NCBI GenBank assembly: GCA_045615345.1
Contig: JAZLER010000003.1
Span: forward strand, 58,802-122,801
Reading direction: 5' to 3'
Source: Fumia sp045615345
GTDB lineage: Bacteria > Bacillota > Clostridia > Oscillospirales > Ruminococcaceae
Length of the DNA: 64,000 bases
Of this stretch, positions 9,262 to 15,996 are shown in pieces. Made by a program: the position numbers and the translations under genes. Position 1 is the first letter of the stretch, and each line of letters starts with the position of its first letter. The notes below the pieces were generated by a model. That model saw only the letters and a program-made list of their open reading frames with translations. It did no database searches and had not been told where the DNA came from.

Positions 9262-9338
9262 GGCGGTATAGCTCAGCTGGCTAGAGCATTCGGTTCATAC
9301 CCGAAAGGTCGTGGGTTCAAGTCCAACTGCCGCTACCA
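9262..9338 (+). tRNA. tRNA-Met (anticodon CAT, elongator type)
   Basis: A 77-base cloverleaf with acceptor arms GGCGGTA and TGCCGCT, a D arm beginning GCTCAGCTGG, the anticodon stem TTCGG/CCGAA with loop TTCATAC, the T-loop GTTCAAG and encoded CCA. The anticodon stem lacks the three G-C pairs of an initiator tRNA, so elongator Met is favoured; a TilS-modified isoleucine tRNA with CAT cannot be fully excluded by eye. Confidence 0.93.
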
Positions 9339-9342
9339 GAAT

Positions 9343-9417
9343 GGCCCGTTGGTCAAGCGGTTAAGACACCGCCCTTTCACGGCGGTATCACGAGTTCGAT
9401 TCTCGTACGGGTCACCA
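9343..9417 (+). tRNA. tRNA-Glu (anticodon TTC)
   Basis: A 75-base cloverleaf starting GGCCCGT and ending ACGGGTCACCA with encoded CCA. The anticodon arm is CCGCC-CTTTCAC-GGCGG, giving TTC, and the T-loop is GTTCGAT. It lies four bases after tRNA-Met in the same transcript. Confidence 0.96.
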
Positions 9418-9418
9418 A

Positions 9419-9452
9419 GAAAAAAGACTTGTCAGAAGACAAGTCTTTTTTC
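9419..9452 (+). terminator. Terminator after the tRNA pair
   Basis: Arms AAAAAGACTTGTC and GACAAGTCTTTTT around the loop AGAA, beginning just after the CCA of tRNA-Glu. The T-run on the right arm makes a strong intrinsic terminator. Confidence 0.92.
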
Positions 9453-9458
9453 AACTAA

Positions 9459-9606
9459 ATCCGTCTTACGACGGAATAAATCCACTATCGTGGATGAAAT
9501 CTGCTACGCAGATGATATCGCCTGCGGCGGATGGAAAGATAGATCTAATTTCATTAAAGCCGTAAGCCTTTGATTTCATCGTGAGAGAACGAACGATTTC
9601 ATTAAA
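9459..9606. repeat. Degenerate interspersed repeat built of mini-palindromes
   Basis: Four short palindromes follow each other: CCGTC-TTAC-GACGG, TCCAC-TATC-GTGGA, TCTGC-TAC-GCAGA and TCGCC-TGC-GGCGG. They are separated by AATAAA, TGAAA or TGATA type linkers. The right half (GATTTCATC, GAACGATTTCATT) looks like the inverted partner of the GATGAAATC linkers. This is the form of the interspersed elements seen in many Clostridia. Short open frames across it are not genes. Confidence 0.65.
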
Positions 9607-9637
9607 TAAAATTGTATCCTTATCATTTTGTCTTACA

Positions 9638-9672
9638 AGAAAAAAGCACTTGCAATTGCAAGTGCTTTTGTT
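9638..9672. terminator. Perfect palindrome, bidirectional terminator-like hairpin
   Basis: AAAGCACTTGCAATTGCAAGTGCTTT is perfectly self-complementary and is flanked by A-run and T-run. It could terminate in both directions and isolates the repeat from the next promoter. Confidence 0.75.
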
Positions 9673-9701
9673 ATTTTGTCGCAAAGTGGCAAAATAATGA
9701 A

Positions 9702-9730
9702 TTGACAAGGGTTTTTAATATTGGTAGAAT
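9702..9730 (+). promoter_or_regulatory. Promoter of the nucleoside hydrolase gene
   Basis: TTGACA at 9702-9707, 17 bases, TAGAAT at 9725-9730, then AAAAAGGAGAAG before the ATG at 9760. Confidence 0.8.
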
Positions 9731-9759
9731 ATTAGTAACAATCAAAAAGGAGAAGAGAT

Positions 9760-10668
9760 ATGACCGAAGATGTAAGAGTAAGGAATTTAATGGTTCCGAA
9801 AGGAAAAGTTGATGTAGTGCTTGATACAGATGCATTTGCTGAGGTTGACGACCAATTTGCAATAGCGTATCTTTTGAGCCACAAGGAAAAACTTAATACA
9901 AAAGCGATTTATGCAGCACCTTTTGCAAGCCAGTACATAGCTTCGGTTGAAGAGGGAGTTGAAAAAAGTTACCTTGAGATTTTACATATTTTAGAGCTGA
10001 CTAAGGAAAGAGCTGATGTTTTCAGAGGTTCAAAAAGTTATCTTAAAGACGAAGAAACACCGGTAATATCGGATGCGGCGAAAGACCTTGCAAAGAGAGC
10101 AGAGAACTATTCTCCCGAAAACCCACTTTATATAGTAGGGATCGGGGCGATTACAAATATAGCTTCTGCGATTTTGTTGAACCCGAATGTTGCCGAAAAC
10201 TGCGTTCTGGTATGGCTCGGGGGGAACGCTCATCATCACCGTGATAATTTTGAATATAATATGCTTCAGGATGTTGCTGCAGCAAGGGTTGTTTATAAAA
10301 GCGAAATTCCGATAGTGCAACTTCCATGTGAAGGTGTTGTAAGTGCGTTTACTTTATCAAAACCTGAGCTTGAGGCATGGTTTTTTGGCAAAAATGAGCT
10401 TACAAACTATCTTACCAAAATCACAATAGAAAAAATGGAAAAAGAAAAGGACACACCCTACTGGGCTAAGACTATCTGGGATGTTACAGCTGTTGCCTGG
10501 CTTTTAAACGATGGTGACAGATTTATGTCATCAAGAATTATCACTGCGCCTTTGCCTGCATATGACGATAGATACTCATTAAATCCTGACGGAAAACTGA
10601 TAAGATATGTCTACGAAATCAAAAAGGATAATCTGCTTACCGACCTGATAGAAAAACTAACAAAATGA
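9760..10668 (+). CDS. Inosine/uridine-preferring nucleoside hydrolase family protein
   Basis: A 302-residue protein of the calcium-dependent nucleoside hydrolase fold. The signature aspartates are present near the N-terminus: LDTDAFAEVDDQFA (Asp22, Asp24, Asp30, Asp31), followed by IVGIGAITNIASAILLNPN and VWLGGNAHHH. The distal aspartate that completes the metal site is likely in AKTIWDVTAVAW near the C-terminus. Such enzymes cleave the N-glycosidic bond of nucleosides or related compounds; the exact substrate cannot be read from sequence. It has its own promoter and is followed 13 bases later by a new promoter for two metallophosphoesterases, which suggests neighbouring but separately started nucleotide- or nucleoside-salvage functions. 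Confidence 0.88.
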   Translation: MTEDVRVRNLMVPKGKVDVVLDTDAFAEVDDQFAIAYLLSHKEKLNTKAIYAAPFASQYIASVEEGVEKSYLEILHILELTKERADVFRGSKSYLKDEETPVISDAAKDLAKRAENYSPENPLYIVGIGAITNIASAILLNPNVAENCVLVWLGGNAHHHRDNFEYNMLQDVAAARVVYKSEIPIVQLPCEGVVSAFTLSKPELEAWFFGKNELTNYLTKITIEKMEKEKDTPYWAKTIWDVTAVAWLLNDGDRFMSSRIITAPLPAYDDRYSLNPDGKLIRYVYEIKKDNLLTDLIEKLTK

Positions 10669-10680
10669 CAAATTTAAGCA

Positions 10681-10709
10681 TTGACAATAAAAAACATAGT
10701 AAGTAAAAT
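10681..10709 (+). promoter_or_regulatory. Promoter of the metallophosphoesterase pair
   Basis: TTGACA at 10681-10686, 17 bases, TAAAAT at 10704-10709. The ATG at 10732 follows GAGGGGGATG. The TTG of this box opens a longer reading frame, but it is the -35 element rather than a start codon. Confidence 0.8.
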
Positions 10710-10731
10710 ATTACCTGAGGGGGATGAAACT

Positions 10732-11844
10732 ATGAATAATGTAATGAAAACCACTCCTGCAGTTTTTGTTGTGGGGAACGAATATCAGATTATGGTACCT
10801 GTTAAAGCAGAGTGCTTAATGTGGGTAGAAGTCGGAGAGGAAAAATTCTACGATGAGTCAAACGGAGTGCTCCGTTCAAAGACCGATGTACATAGAATGA
10901 GAGTTCCCGCGAAAGTTTTGGATAAAGCAGGAAAATATACTATTTGCTATCGCAAAATTATCGAACGAAAGGCATATTTTACTGAGTCTGAGGACGAAGT
11001 TAAGATGGATTTCGACTTTTTCCCTGTAAAAGCAGGAAAAACAGTCGCTTATCAGATTGCTGATGCACACGATACAACCGATACACCGATTGCCGCTTTT
11101 AGAAAATTTGAAGAAACTTACGGAAAAATTGATTTGTTTATTTTAAATGGAGATACTCCGAAAGACAGCGGTAAAATCGAAAGTTTAGATACAATATATA
11201 TCCTTGCCGAGGCTGTTACAAAAGGAACTATTCCTGTGATTTTCACAAGAGGTAACCACGATATGCGTGGTGCATATGCAGAAAAGATTGCAGAATGTAC
11301 ACCATCTGAAAACGGACGATGCTACTTTACATTCAAAACAGGCGATATTTTTGGTATCATTCTTGACTGCGGTGAGGACAAGGAAGACAGTCGCCCCGGG
11401 TACGGACACACTATCTGTTGTCACGATTTCAGGGTTCGTGAAACAAAATATTTAGAAGAAATTCTCGAAAGTAAAAAAGATGAATACAACGCTGAGGATA
11501 TAAAACACAAGATTATTTTCTGCCATGTTCCTTTCACGAGAAAAAGGGAAGAGCCTTTTGATATCGAAGAAGATATTTACGCACATTGGGGAGAAATTTT
11601 AAAAGAAAAATTTACACCCGAAGCAATGCTTTGCGGACATACTCATAAATTTGATGTTTTTTATCCGGGTGAAGAAGACGATGTTTTCGGCCATCCTTGT
11701 CCTGTTGTTACAGGTTCTAAGGTTATTTTTGACGAAAACATCTATGCCGAATACTATGGTGGTGCAGGTTTTGTCTTTGAAGACGGAAAAATTACTGTGA
11801 TTTTCAATGACGGCGAAAAAATTCTCGAGGAAAAGGTGTTATAA
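10732..11844 (+). CDS. Calcineurin-like metallophosphoesterase, copy 1
   Basis: A 370-residue protein with an N-terminal beta-rich domain (about residues 1-100) and a calcineurin-like catalytic domain. The metal-binding motifs appear in the correct order: DAHD near 108, NGD near 138, RGNHD near 164, CHVPF near 263 and GHTH near 302. The substrate is unknown; the layout resembles small purple-acid-phosphatase-like enzymes with an N-terminal Ig/Fn3-like domain. No signal peptide is visible, so it is probably cytoplasmic. The start at 10732 is preferred because it aligns exactly with copy 2 and follows a GA-rich ribosome binding site. The next copy begins at the base after its stop codon. Confidence 0.85.
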   Translation: MNNVMKTTPAVFVVGNEYQIMVPVKAECLMWVEVGEEKFYDESNGVLRSKTDVHRMRVPAKVLDKAGKYTICYRKIIERKAYFTESEDEVKMDFDFFPVKAGKTVAYQIADAHDTTDTPIAAFRKFEETYGKIDLFILNGDTPKDSGKIESLDTIYILAEAVTKGTIPVIFTRGNHDMRGAYAEKIAECTPSENGRCYFTFKTGDIFGIILDCGEDKEDSRPGYGHTICCHDFRVRETKYLEEILESKKDEYNAEDIKHKIIFCHVPFTRKREEPFDIEEDIYAHWGEILKEKFTPEAMLCGHTHKFDVFYPGEEDDVFGHPCPVVTGSKVIFDENIYAEYYGGAGFVFEDGKITVIFNDGEKILEEKVL

Positions 11845-12957
11845 ATGAACGATGTTTTAAAAACAGCGCCTGCTGTGTTTGCAATAGCTGATGAATACCA
11901 GATTATGGTGCCTGTCAAGGCAGAGTGCTTAATGTGGGTAAAAGTAGGAGAGGAAAACTTTTACGATGAATCAAATGGTGTAATCCGTTCAAAAACTGAG
12001 GTTCACAGAATGAGAGTACCTGCAGAAATTCTGGATAAGTCGGGAAAATATACCGTTTGTTATCGCAAAATTATCGAACGAAAAGCATATTTTACAGAGT
12101 CTGAAGACGAAGTACAGATTGAATTCGATTTTTATCCCGTAAAGGGAGAAAAAACAGTTGCATACCAGATTGCAGATGCTCATGACACGACAGATACACC
12201 AATCGCTGCAGCAGAGAAATTTGTTGCGGAATATGGGAAAATCGACCTTTTGATATTAAATGGCGATAACCCTAAAGACTGTGGTAAAATAGAAAGTCTT
12301 GATACCATATATCTTCTTGCAGAAGGCATAACAAAGGGAAATATTCCCGTAATCTGCATAAGAGGAAACCACGATACCCGTGGAGTTTTTGCTGAAAAAA
12401 TTGCCGATTGCACTCCTTCTGAAAACGGAAACTGCTTTTTTACAGTCAAAGTCGGCGATATTTTTGGTGTTGTACTTGATTGCGGTGAGGACAAGGACGA
12501 TTCACACCCCGAATACGGACATACTGTTTGTTGCCATAGCTTCAGGGAAAGGGAAACAAAATACCTTGAAGAAATCCTTGAAAGCAAAAAGGACGAATAT
12601 AACGCAGAAAATATAAATCACAAGCTTGTTTTCTGCCATGTTCCCTTTACAGGCAAAAGGGAAGAACCCTTTAACATCGAAGAAGGTATCTACAGTTACT
12701 GGAGCAAGCTTTTAAAGGAAAAATTTGAAGCAGAGGCAATGCTTTGCGGACATACTCACAGGCAGGCTGTTTATTATCCCGGTGATGAAACCGATGCTTT
12801 GGGACATCCTTGTCCTGTAGTGACAAGTTCAAAGGTTATTTTCGATGAAAAAATTTATGCTGAGTATTATGCAGGTGCAGGATTTATCTTCGAAAAAGGA
12901 AAAATCACTGTGATTTTTAATGACAGCGAAAAGATCCTTGAAGAACGCGTTTTATAA
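11845..12957 (+). CDS. Calcineurin-like metallophosphoesterase, copy 2 (tandem paralog)
   Basis: A second 370-residue protein exactly the same length as the preceding gene and identical to it at roughly three quarters of positions by eye. All metal motifs are kept (DAHD, NGD, RGNHD, CHVPF, GHTH). Differences cluster at the region after GHTH (RQAVYYPGDETDAL versus KFDVFYPGEEDDVF) and near NGD, where substrate recognition might differ. The ATG begins at the base following the stop of copy 1, consistent with an in-frame tandem gene duplication in one transcript. A terminator follows at 12968. Confidence 0.85.
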   Translation: MNDVLKTAPAVFAIADEYQIMVPVKAECLMWVKVGEENFYDESNGVIRSKTEVHRMRVPAEILDKSGKYTVCYRKIIERKAYFTESEDEVQIEFDFYPVKGEKTVAYQIADAHDTTDTPIAAAEKFVAEYGKIDLLILNGDNPKDCGKIESLDTIYLLAEGITKGNIPVICIRGNHDTRGVFAEKIADCTPSENGNCFFTVKVGDIFGVVLDCGEDKDDSHPEYGHTVCCHSFRERETKYLEEILESKKDEYNAENINHKLVFCHVPFTGKREEPFNIEEGIYSYWSKLLKEKFEAEAMLCGHTHRQAVYYPGDETDALGHPCPVVTSSKVIFDEKIYAEYYAGAGFIFEKGKITVIFNDSEKILEERVL

Positions 12958-12967
12958 AAACAATACG

Positions 12968-12995
12968 AAACCCCGACAAAAAAGTCGGGGTTTTC
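12968..12995 (+). terminator. Terminator after the metallophosphoesterase pair
   Basis: Arms AAACCCCGAC and GTCGGGGTTT around AAAAAA, ending in TTTTCTT. Confidence 0.9.
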
Positions 12996-13024
12996 TTGCT
13001 ATTATAAAATAAAAGTTGTATAAT
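12996..13024 (+). promoter_or_regulatory. Promoter of the murL-murD unit
   Basis: TTGCTA at 12996-13001, 17 bases, TATAAT at 13019-13024, starting immediately after the preceding terminator and 42 bases before the ATG. Confidence 0.65.
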
Positions 13025-13065
13025 AAGAATAAGCTTTTACATATCTTTATATCGGGAGAAATAAA

Positions 13066-14424
13066 ATGAATAATTTTGAGATTTTCAGAAGGGAATATCC
13101 TGAGTTTGTCTATCACGGATTTTCTGCGCTTCAGGAAGAAAATAAGATAAAAGTTAAATATCATTTTGAGATAAAAGGACTGTCTGAATTCTGTCCCGAA
13201 TGGACTTTTCCAAATGGGAAAAGTCTGTCAGCAGAAGATAATACGGTCAGAAATCTTATATTCTCAATCGGTATGGTGGAACTTGTAAGCTACTGGAAAA
13301 TAACCTGTTCACCACTTGTAACGGTCAAGTGTGGAAAACTTTCGGAAAATCAGGCCGACTGGTGGAAAAAGCAGTATTTTTATGGACTTGGTGAGTTTTT
13401 CTACCGCAATGGAATCAGTACAGATTTTAACTCTTTTATGAAAATTGTTTCCGAGGGGGAAGAATTTTTGCCACCTGATAAAGCTCCTTCACTTGAAGGG
13501 AATCTTATTTCTGTCGGAGGAGGCAAGGACTCTATCACTTCCATCGAGCTTTTAAAAGGCGAAAACAACAGCTTTTATATGATAAATCCAAGGGGTGCGA
13601 TGATAAAAACTGTTGAAGTGGCCGGATACGGGGAAAGCGATATTCTTGCAACAAGCAGAACGCTTGATAAAAATATGATAGAGCTGAATAAAAAGGGATT
13701 TTTGAATGGTCACACTCCTTTTTCGGCACTTGTTGCGTTCTCTTCGGTACTTACAGCTTTTTTAAACGGAAAAAAATATGTGGTTTTATCAAATGAATCG
13801 AGTGCTAACGAAAGTACTGTTTCAGGAACCGATGTAAATCATCAGTATTCAAAGAGTTTTCAGTTTGAAAAAGATTTTGTTGATTATGAGAAAAAATATA
13901 TAAACAGTGGTGTTTATTATTTCAGCTTTTTAAGACCCTGGAGCGAATTCCAGATTGCTGAATATTTTGCAAAAAACAAGGATTTTCTTGCAGTTTTTAA
14001 AAGCTGTAATGTCGGAAGCAAAGAGGATAAATGGTGTGCCGACTGTTCAAAATGCTTGTTTGTGGCGTTTATTCTTTCACCATTCCTTACACTCGGAGAA
14101 ATTGAAAAAATCTTCGGAAAAAACCTTTTTGAGGAAGAAAAAATGCTCGATACAATGTATCAGCTTATTGGTATCAGCGAAGAAAAACCTTTCGAATGTG
14201 TAGGTAGCCGTGACGAGATAAATACGGCCCTTTGTATAGCTGTAGCGAAGAACAAAGATGCCTTACCGTATCTGCTTAGAGAATATGCTAAAACCGATCT
14301 TTATAAGACTTATAAGGACCGCAAAAATGCATACAAAGACTATTATAACGAAGAGAATTTACTTCCCTTACATTTTGAAAAGATTATAAAAAATGCTTTT
14401 AACGGAGAAAAAAGAGATGCTTGA
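13066..14424 (+). CDS. murL: UDP-MurNAc-L-Ala-L-Glu epimerase (MurL family)
   Basis: A 452-residue protein that I assign to MurL, the enzyme that inverts the terminal L-Glu of UDP-MurNAc-L-Ala-L-Glu to D-Glu. The visible family features are WWKKQYFYGLGEFFYRNG near 99-116, the phosphate-binding SVGGGKDS at 149-156, NHQYSKS-FEKDF, the CNVGSKEDKWCADCSKC cysteine region and KPFECVG near the end. The gene overlaps a murD-like gene by 8 bases, which is the pairing expected for the MurD2-MurL route known from Xanthomonas. It has its own promoter and an ATG behind GGGAGAAAT. The function is inferred from family and context; it is not proven by motifs alone. Confidence 0.8.
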   Translation: MNNFEIFRREYPEFVYHGFSALQEENKIKVKYHFEIKGLSEFCPEWTFPNGKSLSAEDNTVRNLIFSIGMVELVSYWKITCSPLVTVKCGKLSENQADWWKKQYFYGLGEFFYRNGISTDFNSFMKIVSEGEEFLPPDKAPSLEGNLISVGGGKDSITSIELLKGENNSFYMINPRGAMIKTVEVAGYGESDILATSRTLDKNMIELNKKGFLNGHTPFSALVAFSSVLTAFLNGKKYVVLSNESSANESTVSGTDVNHQYSKSFQFEKDFVDYEKKYINSGVYYFSFLRPWSEFQIAEYFAKNKDFLAVFKSCNVGSKEDKWCADCSKCLFVAFILSPFLTLGEIEKIFGKNLFEEEKMLDTMYQLIGISEEKPFECVGSRDEINTALCIAVAKNKDALPYLLREYAKTDLYKTYKDRKNAYKDYYNEENLLPLHFEKIIKNAFNGEKRDA

Positions 14425-15730
14425 TAAAATTTATGAAAAGCTTGAAGGCAAAAATATTCTTATTTTAGGTTTTGGACGAGAAGGCAAGGCTACTTACCGA
14501 CTTATAAGAAAAAAATCTGATATGCCATTAACAATTGCTGACAAAAATAAAGTTGATGCAACAGAGCTTAAAAATGTCAATATAATATCGGGCGATGATT
14601 ATCAAAAAAATCTTAAAGACTATGATGTTGTAATCAAAAGTCCCGGGATAGTTTTAGAGGATAAGTCCGATGAGTTGCTTAAAAAAGTTACCTCACAGAC
14701 TGAACTTTTTATGTCGGCTTTCGGTAGTCAGGTAGTGGGAATTACGGGTACAAAGGGAAAAAGTACAACTACTACCCTGATTTATCATATTATGAAAAGT
14801 GTCGATGAAAACACTCTTCTGATGGGGAATATCGGTATTCCTGCTTTTGATCAGGTGGATAAAATTGATGAAAAAACAGTAATAGTTTACGAGCTTTCTT
14901 GTCACCAGCTTGAGTATATTAATGTTTCACCTCACATAGCTGTGTTTTTAAATCTTTTTGAGGAGCATCTGGACCATTACGGAACATTTGAAAATTACAA
15001 AAAGGCAAAGGAAAATATTGCAAAATATCAAAGTGAAGATGATATTCTTGTCTGTAACGAGCTTAATATCCCGGATGGTGTTAAAAGTAATGTGATAAAG
15101 GCTTCGTTTGATGGAGTTTCTGATGTTTTTGTGAAAGATAATTCAGTGTTTTTTAAAGGCAATGAATTAAAAATTCCGGTGGATGAAATTAAACTTTCGG
15201 GTAAACATAATCTATACAACATTGCAATTGCTTTTGTGGTTTGTTCTGAGATGGGCGTTTCAGAGGAGAATTTTATCAAATCTCTAAAAAACTATGAAAC
15301 TTTGCCACACAGACTTCAGAATATCGGCACTTATAATGGTATCACTTTTTATAATGATTCCATTTCCACCATCGGAGAAACTGCAATTCAGGCTATCAAG
15401 AGTCTGAAAAAAATAGGTACGCTGCTTCTTGGTGGTATGGACAGAGGAGTTGATTACACTCTTTTAGCGGATTTTCTTGTTGATGCCGATGTAAAAAATA
15501 TAGTTTTGATGCCCGATACTTCAAACAGACTTTTTAAACTTTTTGAAGAAAGAAAAATCAACAAGAATATTGTCTTTGCAAAAAACCTTAAAGAAGCGGT
15601 TGAAATCTCCAAAAAAATCACTGAAAAAGGTGAGATATGTCTATTATCGCCTGCGGCTGCAAGTTATGGCTTTTTCAGAGATTTCGAGGAGCGCGGGGAA
15701 TACTTTGTAAAATATGTAAAAGAGTCGTGA
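14417..15730 (+). CDS. murD: UDP-N-acetylmuramoyl-L-alanine--glutamate ligase (MurD; probably the L-Glu-adding MurD2 type)
   Basis: A 437-residue Mur ligase that adds glutamate to UDP-MurNAc-L-Ala in the cytoplasm. An N-terminal Rossmann region (ILILGFGREG), the ATP-binding GTKGKSTTT at 111-119, EEHLDHYGTFENY, HNLYNIA and the C-terminal LSPAAASYGFFRDFEERG are all present. The ATG at 14417 overlaps the murL stop by 8 bases and has GGAGAA upstream. The stretch ELSCHQLEY replaces the E-SSFQLE of ordinary MurD, and the neighbour is murL; both make an L-Glu-specific MurD2 likely. Whether a second, D-Glu-specific MurD exists elsewhere cannot be seen. The terminator at 15718 overlaps the stop codon. 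Confidence 0.85.
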   Translation: MLDKIYEKLEGKNILILGFGREGKATYRLIRKKSDMPLTIADKNKVDATELKNVNIISGDDYQKNLKDYDVVIKSPGIVLEDKSDELLKKVTSQTELFMSAFGSQVVGITGTKGKSTTTTLIYHIMKSVDENTLLMGNIGIPAFDQVDKIDEKTVIVYELSCHQLEYINVSPHIAVFLNLFEEHLDHYGTFENYKKAKENIAKYQSEDDILVCNELNIPDGVKSNVIKASFDGVSDVFVKDNSVFFKGNELKIPVDEIKLSGKHNLYNIAIAFVVCSEMGVSEENFIKSLKNYETLPHRLQNIGTYNGITFYNDSISTIGETAIQAIKSLKKIGTLLLGGMDRGVDYTLLADFLVDADVKNIVLMPDTSNRLFKLFEERKINKNIVFAKNLKEAVEISKKITEKGEICLLSPAAASYGFFRDFEERGEYFVKYVKES

Positions 15731-15744
15731 TTACGACTCTTTTA
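15718..15744 (+). terminator. Terminator overlapping the murD stop codon
   Basis: Arms AAAGAGTCGT and ACGACTCTTTT around GATT. The TGA stop is in the loop side of the left arm, so the hairpin begins inside the coding sequence. Confidence 0.8.
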
Positions 15745-15760
15745 TTTTCCTATACTAAAC

Positions 15761-15789
15761 TTGACAAAATCGCAAAAAAACAGTAAAAT
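15761..15789 (+). promoter_or_regulatory. Promoter of the RNase J gene
   Basis: TTGACA at 15761-15766, 17 bases, TAAAAT at 15784-15789. It gives a leader of about 200 bases before the likely start codon. Confidence 0.8.
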
Positions 15790-15795
15790 AAAAAG

Positions 15796-15996
15796 GTCTA
15801 TGAGTTCGGATTAAAGAAGATGTGAAAGGCGAGTTGACAAAAATCAATATGGTTCGGAATAAAGTGTTGATTTTATCGTTTTTTACGCTTCTAAACTACA
15901 TAATTAAACGGAAACCTGAAAGCTTTTTGGCTTTTGGGTTTGGGTGTTTTGCATGATTTACCCTTTTTCCGTTTTACGAGAAAGGATGGTAACAGC
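15796..15996 (+). promoter_or_regulatory. Long 5' leader of the RNase J gene with hairpin
   Basis: About 200 untranslated bases precede the TTG start. Two near-identical segments, GTTCGGATTAAAG and GTTCGGAATAAAG, occur near 15803 and 15852. A GAAACCtGAAAGC...GGCTTTtGGGTTT hairpin spans about 15911-15941 and is followed by a T-rich stretch. The purpose is unknown; autoregulation of the ribonuclease is a possible role. Confidence 0.4.

Noticed and set aside
9349..9573. A 74-codon frame across tRNA-Glu and the mini-palindrome repeat.
   Set aside because: It overlaps a tRNA and a terminator, so it cannot be a real gene.
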